Notes: generated by a model not told the origin, from the letters alone. A stretch of 64,000 nucleotides of DNA from Petrotoga mobilis SJ95 (GCF_000018605.1 NC_010003.1:658501-722500), one strand, 5' to 3'; shown: positions 51,092 to 59,397, numbered from the stretch's first letter. Program-made: numbers and translations.

Positions 51092-52265
51092 TCCCCTTTT
51101 TATATTTGATCTCTCCCTTTCTAATTGTTGCTATAACTTCTCCATAAAATTCCATCCCATCAAAAGGTGTATTTTTGCCTTTGGATAAAAATTCGTCTTT
51201 GTTGATTTTAACCTTTTTTTCTAAATCTACAATAACTACATCTCCATCGTATCCTGTTTGTATTTTTCCTTTTTTAACCCCTAACATTTGTGCTGGTTTT
51301 GAAGACATAAGTTGAGATAAGCGATTCAGTGAAATTTCTTCACTTTTTACCAACTTCGTATAACAAACGGGGAAAGCAGTTTCTAACCCCGAGATACCAG
51401 GTGCTCCTTTTTCTTTGTCTTGCGTTGAATGAGGGGCATGATCAGTTGCTATAATATCTACAGTTCCATCCTTTATTCCATTGATTATTTCCAAAACATC
51501 TTCTTTTTCTCTTATTGGAGGATTAACTTTGTAATCGTAATTGTATAAGGCTAAATGGTGGGGGGTAACTTCGCAGGTAAGATTTTGTATCTCTCTTTTT
51601 GCCTTTCTTATACCTTCTATTGCCTCTTTCGTGCTTACGTGGGCTAAATGAAGCCAAGCACCTGTCAATTTCGCAAGGTATATATCTCTAAAAGTCATCA
51701 GGTTTTCGGAAAGTCTCGTATCTATCGTTACTATTTCATTGTCTTCTTCATGTGCTATGATAGTTAAACCTTTCTCTTTTGCCTTTATCATCGCTAAATA
51801 CATAGTCAAATTTGACTGAACACCTTTTCCATCATCGGATATGAATTTCACATTATTATCTATATAATCCAAATGTTCTAAAGATTTTCCATCAAAGTTC
51901 TTTGTGATAGAAACCGTTTGGTGAATATCGATTAAATTTAACTCCTTAGCTTTGTTCAACACATACTTAACAACTTCCATATCACTGCATATAGGATTGG
52001 TATTACCCATTAGATTCACACATGTGTATCCGCCTTTCAACGCAGCTAAACTTCCAGAATGTAAATCCTCTTTATAAGTATAACCAGGATCTCTGAAGTG
52101 CGCATGCATATCTACAAAAGCAGGCATAACAATCAAACCTTGTGCATCTATAGTATATGTATCGTAATTCAAACTTCTCCCATAATTATCTATCTTCCCA
52201 TCTTTAATGTACAAATCCCCGAATAAATCTTTCTCTTCATCCACGATCCTACAATTTTTAATCAA
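51069..52265 (-). CDS. pyrC: Dihydroorotase
   Basis: Type I dihydroorotase of 398 residues, amidohydrolase superfamily. Metal residues lie in PAFVDMHAHFRDPGYTYKED and later H-motifs (IIAHEEDN, LHLAHVSTKEA, TDHAPHST). GISGLETAFPVCYTKLV is typical of bacterial type I enzymes. TTG start at 52265; the purine-rich G7-TGA (52281-52290) is 16 bases upstream, unusually far. An ATG-TTT-TGA mini-frame overlaps the TTG. First gene of the pyr operon. Confidence 0.93.
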   Translation of the reverse strand: MIKNCRIVDEEKDLFGDLYIKDGKIDNYGRSLNYDTYTIDAQGLIVMPAFVDMHAHFRDPGYTYKEDLHSGSLAALKGGYTCVNLMGNTNPICSDMEVVKYVLNKAKELNLIDIHQTVSITKNFDGKSLEHLDYIDNNVKFISDDGKGVQSNLTMYLAMIKAKEKGLTIIAHEEDNEIVTIDTRLSENLMTFRDIYLAKLTGAWLHLAHVSTKEAIEGIRKAKREIQNLTCEVTPHHLALYNYDYKVNPPIREKEDVLEIINGIKDGTVDIIATDHAPHSTQDKEKGAPGISGLETAFPVCYTKLVKSEEISLNRLSQLMSSKPAQMLGVKKGKIQTGYDGDVVIVDLEKKVKINKDEFLSKGKNTPFDGMEFYGEVIATIRKGEIKYKKGSVKFDNR

Positions 52266-52307
52266 AACATTTATTTTAATTCACCCCCCCTACATAGATT
52301 CTTTTTT

Positions 52308-52335
52308 ATTCTACCAATTTTACTACTAATGTTAA
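52308..52335 (-). promoter_or_regulatory. Promoter of the pyr operon
   Basis: Minus strand TTAACA (52335-52330), 16-base spacer, TAGAAT (52313-52308), downstream of the terminator at 52342-52387. Confidence 0.5.
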
Positions 52336-52341
52336 TACATA

Positions 52342-52387
52342 GAAAAAAAGTAGTGTTAACTTTGTTTGACTTCAAGTTTAACACTAC
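52342..52387 (-). terminator. Terminator upstream of pyrC on the minus strand
   Basis: GTAGTGTTAA (52387-52378) pairs with TTAACACTAC (52359-52350), followed by seven U on the minus strand. It either ends the hic transcript or attenuates pyr; a promoter beyond it favours the first. Confidence 0.75.
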
Positions 52388-52572
52388 CTTTGACTTTTTA
52401 GATAATACATAATGGACCCTCACTTTTTCTAAGAATAACTTTTCTATGTTTTTGTAATTGCTTAATATATCGCTTATGTATTTTATTTTCTCCTACATGA
52501 TATCAGATTATTTAATCATTTGCTCATATTTAATTTTTCTCTATCCACACTTTGTGGGAGAGAACCAATTTT

Positions 52573-52695
52573 TTATTTTTTGAAAATTTCTTCTACCAGC
52601 TGGTCTTCCGTGATTTTTAAGTATTCTGAGACATCTCTTAATATGTTATTTAACGTACCTATTTTTAGAAATTTATGATTTGGAACTTTCGGCAT
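52573..52695 (-). pseudogene. HicA toxin, C-terminal remnant (40 codons)
   Basis: The frame MPKVPNHKFLKIGTLNNILR, continuing DVSEYLKITEDQLVEEIF, matches the second half of HicA toxins (the VPxHxxLKxGTLxxILRxA stretch). The first half, with the dsRNA-binding-like fold and catalytic His, is missing. It overlaps the end of hicB by 23 bases in another frame, in the usual hicB-hicA order, so a deletion removed the N-terminal half. Confidence 0.65.
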
Positions 52696-52906
52696 ATTTG
52701 AATGTCTCTTCTTTCAAAATATGCAATCTTATAATATCAGGAATATCTTCTTCTTTATCAAAGTGACATTTTATAGCATCTTTAATATTTTCTTTAAGCT
52801 CATCCAAGGAAGATCCTTCTGTAAAGATTGATTCTCCCAAAGCCCTTGCGTTATATCCGCTTTCTGGATCTTCTTCTACTATAAATATTATTTCTTTGAC
52901 TTTCAT
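52673..52906 (-). CDS. HicB-family antitoxin
   Basis: Protein of 77 residues with the HicB partial RNase-H-like fold: VKEIIFIVEEDPESGYNARA, then LGESIFTEGSSLDELKENIKDAI. No C-terminal DNA-binding helix is evident beyond the short acidic tail. ATG 52906 has AAAAGGGG 9 bases upstream; ATG 52915 is in frame too. The cognate HicA is only a fragment, so the antitoxin appears orphaned. It would originally neutralise the mRNA-cleaving toxin. Confidence 0.85.
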   Translation of the reverse strand: MKVKEIIFIVEEDPESGYNARALGESIFTEGSSLDELKENIKDAIKCHFDKEEDIPDIIRLHILKEETFKYAESSKS

Positions 52907-52943
52907 CAGATTCATCCCCTTTTATTTTACTAGTATCTAAAAT

Positions 52944-52972
52944 ATTATATTATATGGGGGATACCTTGTCAG
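52944..52972 (-). promoter_or_regulatory. Promoter of hicB
   Basis: Minus strand CTGACA (52972-52967), 17-base spacer, TATAAT (52949-52944). Confidence 0.55.
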
Positions 52973-53024
52973 AAAAGCATCCATCCTTTCTTTTTATCTT
53001 TTTGAAAAGGAAGAAAAAGAACCG

Positions 53025-53849
53025 TTATTTTTTAATTTCAAAAGGGGTGAAAGTCTGGATACTCCTTAAATATCCCAGAACAATTTCGTTAAATGTCGCA
53101 AATCTTCCAATCTCTTCTTCAGTTTTTACCAATACCTCTTCTTCAAAGTTAGCAACAACTTCACCACTTGGAATGGGTTCACCTTTTCTTATCATCCTGT
53201 GCTTTTCTTTAGCAGAATCCATATCGTCTGTATATAATATTTTACCTTCTTTTATAATCGCAAAAGATGAGGATATTTCCTCGAGTTCGTATATTTCGTG
53301 AGAAGATATGATTATCGTCTTGTTCGTTTCATTTGCATAATTTCTTAAAATTTTTAAAGCCTCCGACCTTATAACGGGATCAAGGTTCTGAGTCGGTTCG
53401 TCTAAGAGCAAAAGATCGGCATTACTGGATATGGTCAATGCCAAATAAAACAATGTTTTCATGCCCATGGAATATCTTTCCACTTTTTGGTTTATGTCGA
53501 GGTTGTAATGTAAAACAAAATTAGAAAATGTTTCCTCGTTGAAGTTAGGATACAACATACTCCAAATTTTTAGGTAATCACTTCCTTTAAAATTAGAAAA
53601 TGTCAATCTATCTTCTGTCATCACCGAAACTTTTGCTTTTATCTTAGGGGTTATTTTTTCAGAAAAAAGCTTTATCTCACCATTGTTTGGTTTCAACTCC
53701 CCGTATAGACATCTCAAAGTTGTTGTTTTACCTGCACCATTGGGACCTATTAGAGAAAAGATTTCACCCTCATTTACGTTAAAATTGATCTTGTTCAATA
53801 TCGGTTTTGAATTGAAACTTTTAACTAAGTCTTTCACTTCTACTATCAT
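53025..53849 (-). CDS. ABC transporter ATP-binding protein (YtrB-like)
   Basis: ATPase of 274 residues. Walker A is GPNGAGKTT and Walker B is LLLLDEPTQNLD; the signature region reads ERYSMGMKTLFYLAL, degenerate from LSGGQ but typical of the YtrB/GldA-like group. A C-terminal extension of ~60 residues (GEPIPSGEVVANFEEEVLVK) follows the D-loop and H-switch (IISSHEIYELEEI). The gene is the last of a four-gene operon (membrane beta-protein, GntR regulator, permease, ATPase) and overlaps the permease by 4 bases. Confidence 0.88.
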   Translation of the reverse strand: MIVEVKDLVKSFNSKPILNKINFNVNEGEIFSLIGPNGAGKTTTLRCLYGELKPNNGEIKLFSEKITPKIKAKVSVMTEDRLTFSNFKGSDYLKIWSMLYPNFNEETFSNFVLHYNLDINQKVERYSMGMKTLFYLALTISSNADLLLLDEPTQNLDPVIRSEALKILRNYANETNKTIIISSHEIYELEEISSSFAIIKEGKILYTDDMDSAKEKHRMIRKGEPIPSGEVVANFEEEVLVKTEEEIGRFATFNEIVLGYLRSIQTFTPFEIKK

Positions 53850-54445
53850 TTTTGTACACCTCTTTTTTCAAACAGATATAAAGATAAGAGTAAAAGAAAC
53901 ACAGAAAATATCAAACTTGCCCAAACATTCCCTTGATGTGATGGACTAATATATTTATAGGGATTTACAGCATAACTGGAACCAATTGCCCCAAGGATTC
54001 CATCAACAATCAATATCAAAAATGGTATCCCAAATGTATCTCCACCTAATGTAACAGAGATTATAATAATAGCAAAATAAGCGGTTGCTAATATTATGAC
54101 ACTCAAAATCTTTAACAGTGCCATTGACAAGTACAAACTTCCAAAGTTAAAAAAGGCTAGCCCAATAGAACTCGGTATAACTATCAAGAGCAGGGAAAGT
54201 ACATAAGATGAGAAAAATACCTCTCTGTATGAATAAGGAAGGGATATTATAAGGGAGAACTTTCCGTTTCTTAAATCATGTCCGATCATGTTAGTAAGGA
54301 AAAGGAATATAAAAAATAACGTTAAAAACGGTATATCAAAGGTTATGAAAAATAAAAAGATCAAAGAGAATATAAATATTCTTCCACTCTTTTCAGTAAA
54401 CTCCTTTTGAAAGTAAACTTCCAACTTATTCAGAAAATTGACCAT
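53846..54445 (-). CDS. ABC transporter permease (ABC-2-like)
   Basis: Membrane protein of 199 residues with six hydrophobic segments (ITFDIPFLTLFFIFLFLTNM, ILSVIILATAYFAIIIISVT, VWASLIFSVFLLLLSLYLF). The polar loop GHDLRNGKFSLIISLPYSYREVF resembles the coupling helix of ABC-2 permeases. ATG start inside the end of the GntR gene (20-base overlap). It pairs with the ATPase downstream; substrate unknown. Confidence 0.75.
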   Translation of the reverse strand: MVNFLNKLEVYFQKEFTEKSGRIFIFSLIFLFFITFDIPFLTLFFIFLFLTNMIGHDLRNGKFSLIISLPYSYREVFFSSYVLSLLLIVIPSSIGLAFFNFGSLYLSMALLKILSVIILATAYFAIIIISVTLGGDTFGIPFLILIVDGILGAIGSSYAVNPYKYISPSHQGNVWASLIFSVFLLLLSLYLFEKRGVQK

Positions 54446-54794
54446 CCTTCCAAACCTCCTCCAAAATTAATTTTATAGTTTCTAAGTCTATGTCTTCCTT
54501 TTTTAATTTTTCTACACAATTTCTAATCTCATCAACAATGCCTTTTTTCAAGTCTATATTCGTTGAAACAAAAAAACCTATTCCATGTTGGGCTTCTATG
54601 TATCCTGATGTTTCTAACTTATCTAAAGCTTTTAAAATCGTGTTGATGTTGACTTTGAAAATTGTACTCAATTCCCTAACAGGTGGTAATTGATCACCTT
54701 CTTTTAGATTTCCCATAATTATTTCCTTTTTTATCTGATTCATTATTTGTAAATAAGATGGTATCCCACTGTGTTTATCTACTTCATACAGCAT
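54426..54794 (-). CDS. GntR-family regulator, YtrA subfamily
   Basis: Short regulator of 122 residues. The N-terminal winged HTH (GIPSYLQIMNQIKKEIIMGN, then LKEGDQLPPVRELSTIFKVN) is followed by a small helical dimer domain, as in YtrA-type GntR proteins that control ABC transporter operons. ATG 54794 with AAAGGG 9 bases upstream is chosen; the frame is open to 54869 inside the previous gene. It likely binds the inverted repeat over the operon promoter (55804-55823). Confidence 0.88.
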   Translation of the reverse strand: MLYEVDKHSGIPSYLQIMNQIKKEIIMGNLKEGDQLPPVRELSTIFKVNINTILKALDKLETSGYIEAQHGIGFFVSTNIDLKKGIVDEIRNCVEKLKKEDIDLETIKLILEEVWKDGQFSE

Positions 54795-54807
54795 ATTTAC
54801 AACCCTT

Positions 54808-55779
54808 TCAAAATTTTTTTCTTCTGATCTTAATTCTGCCTTGGGTATCAAGGTCCAACCTTCCTTCATTATCCGAAGGTTCCAGAATGTCTACTTCACC
54901 ATAAGCCCCTTCAATTGATAAATACCTCGTACCTACCCATTTATCTATGTATTGTATGGTACCTGTCAATGCTGCGCCGTTAATATAGATATGTTCTGCG
55001 TTAGTTACTGAGAGGTCAATTTCTACACCAGCACCGTTTAGCGTTAACTCTTCGGCATCTACCAAGCCATGCCAACTAATCCCTGATGCATTGATTTCAG
55101 CGTTGCCCACGTGTATATTACCACCAAGACTTAAACCTGTTGAATTTATCGAAAGATTACTCGCTTCAAGCGTCGTATTGAAATTAAGTCCAGTGGTATT
55201 TAAATCAAAATTTTCTAATTCTAAATTCCCCACTACATTTAAACCTGTTGAGTTTATCCTTATGTTCTTGTAGGGTACTTTTGAGCCAATTACTATGACA
55301 TATTTTTGATCTTGAATGTTCGATATTAATGTTAGTGTATCTTCATTTCTCCTATGATCAATTTGACTAGGAATGTAGATCTGGTCAGACGTTTCATCAA
55401 AAATTATTTCTAAATTTATTCCTTCGATTTGTAGGTTTTCACCCCTTTCTATGTAGATATCAGGCTGGATTTCTTCAGTATTAGAATTGTAGCTATAACC
55501 GTTTTGGTTATATAATTCTTCCCAGTTGAAAATATTATTCCATAAATTATCCCAATCAAGCTGTGAACCTATAAAATTAGAAAATATGCTTGCTGGTATC
55601 ACAAATAAAACTACCGCTAAAATAACAAACAAGATTTTAAAGCTTTTCAGGTTAAGAGCCAGAAAAACAATCGCAACTGTCGAAAAAATGAGTTTCAAAA
55701 AGAAGGAAGGTATAAAAAGAGCCGAAATACCGAAAGCAGTGGCAAAGACAAGTTTTAACAAATAATTGTACCTGGACAT
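54808..55779 (-). CDS. Membrane protein with predicted beta-solenoid domain
   Basis: Protein of 323 residues, not assigned to a named family with certainty. Four hydrophobic segments (~9-75) are followed by an acidic linker and then a domain of regular repeats with the rhythm xINSTGLxxxGNLELENFD (INSTGLNVVGNLELENFDLN, TTGLNFNTTLEASNLS, INSTGLSLGGNIHVGNAE, INASGISW). This suggests a right-handed solenoid, as in DUF4097/toast-rack-type adhesin-like domains. ATG start after GGGGGTG. First gene of the YtrA operon, so it may act with the ABC transporter in envelope sensing; inference. Confidence 0.6.
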   Translation of the reverse strand: MSRYNYLLKLVFATAFGISALFIPSFFLKLIFSTVAIVFLALNLKSFKILFVILAVVLFVIPASIFSNFIGSQLDWDNLWNNIFNWEELYNQNGYSYNSNTEEIQPDIYIERGENLQIEGINLEIIFDETSDQIYIPSQIDHRRNEDTLTLISNIQDQKYVIVIGSKVPYKNIRINSTGLNVVGNLELENFDLNTTGLNFNTTLEASNLSINSTGLSLGGNIHVGNAEINASGISWHGLVDAEELTLNGAGVEIDLSVTNAEHIYINGAALTGTIQYIDKWVGTRYLSIEGAYGEVDILEPSDNEGRLDLDTQGRIKIRRKKF

Positions 55780-55803
55780 TTACATTCACCCCCAATGTTT
55801 TGT

Positions 55804-55844
55804 TGTTATATTTAACTATAACACATATTGTACAAAAAAGTCAA
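55804..55844 (-). promoter_or_regulatory. YtrA-operon promoter with overlapping inverted-repeat operator
   Basis: Minus strand TTGACT (55844-55839), 17-base spacer, TTATAG (55821-55816). A perfect inverted repeat TGTTATA-N6-TATAACA (55804-55823) covers the -10, a good site for the operon's own GntR regulator. Confidence 0.7.
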
Positions 55845-55864
55845 CTTTTTGAGTTAAATAATGT

Positions 55865-56677
55865 CTAATACTCTATCAAACTACCTGTTTCTCTTGCTTT
55901 ATTGAAACCGAATCTGAACAACAACAATCCCAAAGGAATCGTCAGTAAACTCATGATGATCAAAACTATTATCTCGTTCTTCACATCAGCAAAGGTGGCC
56001 CCTGTCAGTAAGGACTTTCTCAATGCACTTAAAGCATATGTGGGCGGCAAAAAATATGAAAAACTCCTCAACCATGCTGGTAATATGGATATTGGGTATA
56101 GTACCCCACTAACAAGGCCAGACAGTGTACTAAAAATCCAACTTATTGGATCTCCCATCTTTGTTACCATTATTACTCCTGCACTCATAAGACCTATCCC
56201 ACTTATACATATTATTGAAAGTATTAAAATGAATAACGATAAAATTATATTTATTGTCATTTGAATATCGAATATCAAAACCAGAAACAAAAAAATAACT
56301 CCTACATTTATTGTAGTCCATATGAAACTATTTATTCCATTGAATATTAACAGTTGCCACAATGGTGTGTTACTCATCAATAAATATTCAAGTGTTCCCA
56401 TTGTTTGTTCTGACCTTATAGAATTTCTAAAAGAATCTAATGCAACTGAGACATAGCTCATATACATTGTTCCTGTTATTAGAAATGCCATTAAGTCTCC
56501 ACCGTATGGTTCGAGCATGGGGAAGGTGTTCCCTTCTTGCAAAAAATTAGCCATGAATCCAAACCTTAAAACACCTATCAGCATACTTGCTATTCCAAGT
56601 ATTGCGTACGTTCTATAACTGAAGTTTGTTATGAATCCTCTTTTAATGAATATCCATAATTTTTTTAAAAAACTCAT
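55865..56677 (-). CDS. ABC-2 type permease of the Cys-rich peptide locus
   Basis: Permease of 270 residues with six transmembrane segments, ABC2_membrane family. An N-terminal amphipathic segment (SFLKKLWIFIKRGFITNFSYR) precedes AILGIASMLIGVLRFGFMAN. RNSIRSEQTMGTLEYLLMSN is the coupling loop. YPISILPAWLRSFSYFLPPT and YALSALRKSLLTG are hallmarks of ABC-2 exporters. ATG start overlaps the ATPase gene by 4 bases. It lies downstream of the precursor peptide and probably exports it or protects against it. Confidence 0.88.
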   Translation of the reverse strand: MSFLKKLWIFIKRGFITNFSYRTYAILGIASMLIGVLRFGFMANFLQEGNTFPMLEPYGGDLMAFLITGTMYMSYVSVALDSFRNSIRSEQTMGTLEYLLMSNTPLWQLLIFNGINSFIWTTINVGVIFLFLVLIFDIQMTINIILSLFILILSIICISGIGLMSAGVIMVTKMGDPISWIFSTLSGLVSGVLYPISILPAWLRSFSYFLPPTYALSALRKSLLTGATFADVKNEIIVLIIMSLLTIPLGLLLFRFGFNKARETGSLIEY

Positions 56678-57624
56678 TTTTTATCATTCCTTACAAAGTT
56701 TATGAATACTTCTTCTATTGAAGGTGTTTCAACATTTATTGTAAGTATCTTTCTGTCTTGGTTTTTCAGTTTTTCTATCAGTTGATCAAGTACTTCTGAA
56801 GAATTTTCGACTTCTATTTCAAATTCGTTATCTTTTATCTTTCTAAATAGGTTTATCTTTTCTTTGATGCCGTCTTGTGCGATTAAATCTTCATTGATAC
56901 CTTTATCTATTTTCACTTTTATTATTTCTTTTTTTAATACTCTTTTTAAGTTTTCTTTTTTATCAACAGCGAGCATATTCCCTTTGTTCAATATACCTAT
57001 CCTATCGGCAAGAAGTTCTGCTTCATGCATATCGTGTGTGGAAAGTATAATAGTTTTATTTTTATCCTTGAGAGATAGAATTATGTCTCTTATCTCATTT
57101 GCACTTATTGGGTCGATAGAAGATGTTGGCTCATCGAATATGTATACATCAGGATCATGTAATAATGCTCTTGCTAAAGAAAGTTTTTTCTTCATACCAG
57201 TTGAGTATTTCATATACTTTAAATCTTTGGCGTCTTCTAAATTGAACAGATTGAGTAAAAAGTTTATCCTTTCTTTTAAGTCCTTACTTTTTATACCGTA
57301 CAAAGTACCAAAGAACTCGAGGTTTTGATAACCATTCAATCTGTAATAAAACGATCTTTCAAATCCTGTTGATAACCCTATCGATTTTCTTACCTTGTAC
57401 TCATCTTTTTTGATGTTGTATCCGTTAACCCAAGCATCTCCATATGTCGGTAGTATGAGAGTGGAGATGGTTTTTAGAAAGGTAGTTTTCCCTGCACCAT
57501 TAGGTCCAAGCAAAACAAATATCTCTCCATTTTGAATGGATAGGTTTATATCTTGTATGGCTCTTATTTTTTTCTTTTTTACTTTGAATATCTTCGTTAG
57601 GTTTTGTGTTTTTATCGTTTCCAG
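56674..57624 (-). CDS. ABC transporter ATP-binding protein of the Cys-rich peptide locus, probable CTG start
   Basis: ATPase with Walker A GPNGAGKTT, signature KYSTGMKKKLSLARALLHDP and Walker B VYIFDEPTSSIDP, then a ~100-residue C-terminal domain. Starting at the first standard codon (TTG 57513) would leave only LLG before Walker A and lose the first beta strands. The frame continues upstream with normal ABC sequence (TIKTQNLTKIFKVKKKKIRA, IQDINLSIQNGEIFV) to a stop at 57637-57639. The only codon well placed for the ribosome site AAGGGA (57637-57632) is CTG at 57624, 7 bases away; ATT at 57627 is second choice. 316 residues on this reading. Overlaps the permease gene. Confidence 0.85.
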   Translation of the reverse strand: METIKTQNLTKIFKVKKKKIRAIQDINLSIQNGEIFVLLGPNGAGKTTFLKTISTLILPTYGDAWVNGYNIKKDEYKVRKSIGLSTGFERSFYYRLNGYQNLEFFGTLYGIKSKDLKERINFLLNLFNLEDAKDLKYMKYSTGMKKKLSLARALLHDPDVYIFDEPTSSIDPISANEIRDIILSLKDKNKTIILSTHDMHEAELLADRIGILNKGNMLAVDKKENLKRVLKKEIIKVKIDKGINEDLIAQDGIKEKINLFRKIKDNEFEIEVENSSEVLDQLIEKLKNQDRKILTINVETPSIEEVFINFVRNDKK

Positions 57625-57848
57625 AATATCGTCCCTTCATTCATATCTTACGAAAGATAAAAATTAAACAAACATACATTATTTTACATCATTATCATGC
57701 AATAATCATTACCTTTTCGATATTTTTAAGATCACATTTTTATTCATATCGTGGATGCAGTAAATCTCATCCTAAAGATACTACGATTGAACCCCACTTT
57801 TCGGTTGATTAATCTCTGCCATCATTTCTAATTGCAAATGAGGCTAAT

Positions 57849-58031
57849 TTAATTGTTTTCTCCATTTGCACATAGCCAAGGAAATTTTTTATCCTGACAT
57901 GGATTGTTACACTGTGGATTGTGGCAATAATCACAATTTTTAACTGTTTCGCAACCTTCCTTCTCGCCATTTTCTCCACAAGCAGCTAAATATCTGTCTT
58001 TATCAAACACAGGTTCATTTATGAATTCCAT
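57849..58031 (-). CDS. Cys-rich RiPP precursor peptide (candidate)
   Basis: 60-residue peptide. The short N-terminal segment MEFINEPVFDKDRYLAA is cysteine-free and could be the leader. The remainder carries seven Cys at 18, 27, 33, 36, 41, 45 and 54 (for example CDYCHNPQCNNPCQDKKFPW). It is rich in Asn, Lys and Glu. ATG start with GGTGGTGATATT just upstream. It lies 17 bases after the second of two radical SAM/SPASM genes and upstream of an ABC-2 exporter. Such context marks ribosomally made, radical-SAM-modified peptides (ranthipeptide/sactipeptide-like). A metal-binding ferredoxin-like role is less likely given the neighbours. Product structure unknown. Confidence 0.8.
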   Translation of the reverse strand: MEFINEPVFDKDRYLAACGENGEKEGCETVKNCDYCHNPQCNNPCQDKKFPWLCANGENN

Positions 58032-58047
58032 AATATCACCACCCCTT

Positions 58048-59397
58048 TTAAATTTTTACTCCTAATTTTTTATCAGATAATAAAGAAACCATTTCTTTTA
58101 GATTGTATTTTAAAGGAATGCATGTGTATGGTTTCCTCCATGGAGAGCTATTTAACCTATCAACAACAACTGCATTAAAAACGCATCCTCCCATGCACAT
58201 TGGAAGTACAGAACATTCCATACATTTTTGATCTTCGAACGGTTCGTAAGTTATCCATTTTTCAAATTTATGGTTTAATTCTATATCTTCTTTTGTTATT
58301 TTACCTACAGAAGAAAATTTATTTCCTATCTCTCCCCAACACTTGTAAATACTCCCATCGACATCTATTACACAACTATTTTTACATAAGGCATCACATC
58401 TGGCCATTCTTAATCTTCTAAATGGATTGAATGGATAATCGGGTATGAGTGTGATGACTTCTTTGTATAGTTCTACTTCCACATTAGCAAATTCTCTCAA
58501 TGTAAGCATCTCATCATTAAATCCCGTAGATAGTTCTTCCACTACCTCAACTGGTTGAAAATCAAAATCAACTCTCCATCCCTTTTCTGCAAGTATCTTT
58601 ATCATTTTTTTCACATTTTCTATACTATTTTTAGAGATATTTGTTCTAATGGTTACATACATCTTATCTTGTGCATAGTTTATATTTTCCATAATTTTAT
58701 CAAAAGTAGGCTTGTCACTTTTAGTCTTTCTATATTTGTCATGAAGAGTCTTATCTCCATCAATTGTTATTATTACGGAGTTTACTCCACAGTTCAGTAG
58801 TCTATTGACAATGTCATGAGTTAACAAATAACCGTTCGTTACGACATTCGCTTCATACTTTACTTCGAACTTCTTACACATTTCTTCAAAACCTTTACTT
58901 AACGTTTCTAATTCATCGAGTGCAAGAAGCGGCTCTCCTCCATAAAAAGTTATGCTCAATACTTTAGGATGTTCTTCTTCAAATCTTTTTTCCGTCATAT
59001 TTAGAATTGTGTTTACAATATTTTTTGCTATTTTTGCGGGTTTCTTATCCATTAAAGTTATCAACATTTGTTGATAGCAATAAACACAAGAAAAATTACA
59101 TTCTTCAGTTAAACTTATAGTATATCTTAAAAATCTATCACTGTATTTGTAATTGTTTAACCTCATCTTCAAATATGTTATTTCGTCAAATTCATCAGGG
59201 ATAATGTATAATCCTTTTTTCAACTTTTCTATATCTTCATCAGATAGCTTTATTTCTTCTATATTTCCACTTTCAAGAACTTCTTTAACTTCTTTTACTT
59301 TGTTTGGTTCAACATATAGAATGGCATTTGAAATGCTATTAAATAAAATGAGATAGTTATCTTTTTCTATAAGTTGATTATACCTTGATATTTTCAT
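58048..59397 (-). CDS. Radical SAM/SPASM peptide maturase, second gene
   Basis: Protein of 449 residues. An N-terminal ~75-residue region (LFNSISNAILYVEPNKVKEV, then LKKGLYIIPDEFDEITYLKM) resembles the leader-recognition part of peptide maturases. The radical SAM core has CNFSCVYC (Cys100, 104, 107) and the SAM-binding TFYGGEPLLALDEL. A C-terminal SPASM domain binds auxiliary 4Fe-4S clusters (CDALCKNSCVIDVDGSIYKC, then CMECSVLPMCMGGCVF and a later Cys). It overlaps the first maturase gene by 20 bases and is followed by the Cys-rich peptide, its expected substrate. Bond formed: unknown. Confidence 0.92.
   Translation of the reverse strand: MKISRYNQLIEKDNYLILFNSISNAILYVEPNKVKEVKEVLESGNIEEIKLSDEDIEKLKKGLYIIPDEFDEITYLKMRLNNYKYSDRFLRYTISLTEECNFSCVYCYQQMLITLMDKKPAKIAKNIVNTILNMTEKRFEEEHPKVLSITFYGGEPLLALDELETLSKGFEEMCKKFEVKYEANVVTNGYLLTHDIVNRLLNCGVNSVIITIDGDKTLHDKYRKTKSDKPTFDKIMENINYAQDKMYVTIRTNISKNSIENVKKMIKILAEKGWRVDFDFQPVEVVEELSTGFNDEMLTLREFANVEVELYKEVITLIPDYPFNPFRRLRMARCDALCKNSCVIDVDGSIYKCWGEIGNKFSSVGKITKEDIELNHKFEKWITYEPFEDQKCMECSVLPMCMGGCVFNAVVVDRLNSSPWRKPYTCIPLKYNLKEMVSLLSDKKLGVKI

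Noticed and set aside
57606-57812. Plus-strand ORF with a Cys residue as a second precursor peptide
   Set aside because: Opposite strand to the maturases, one cysteine, no ribosome site; it covers the leader of the ABC ATPase gene.
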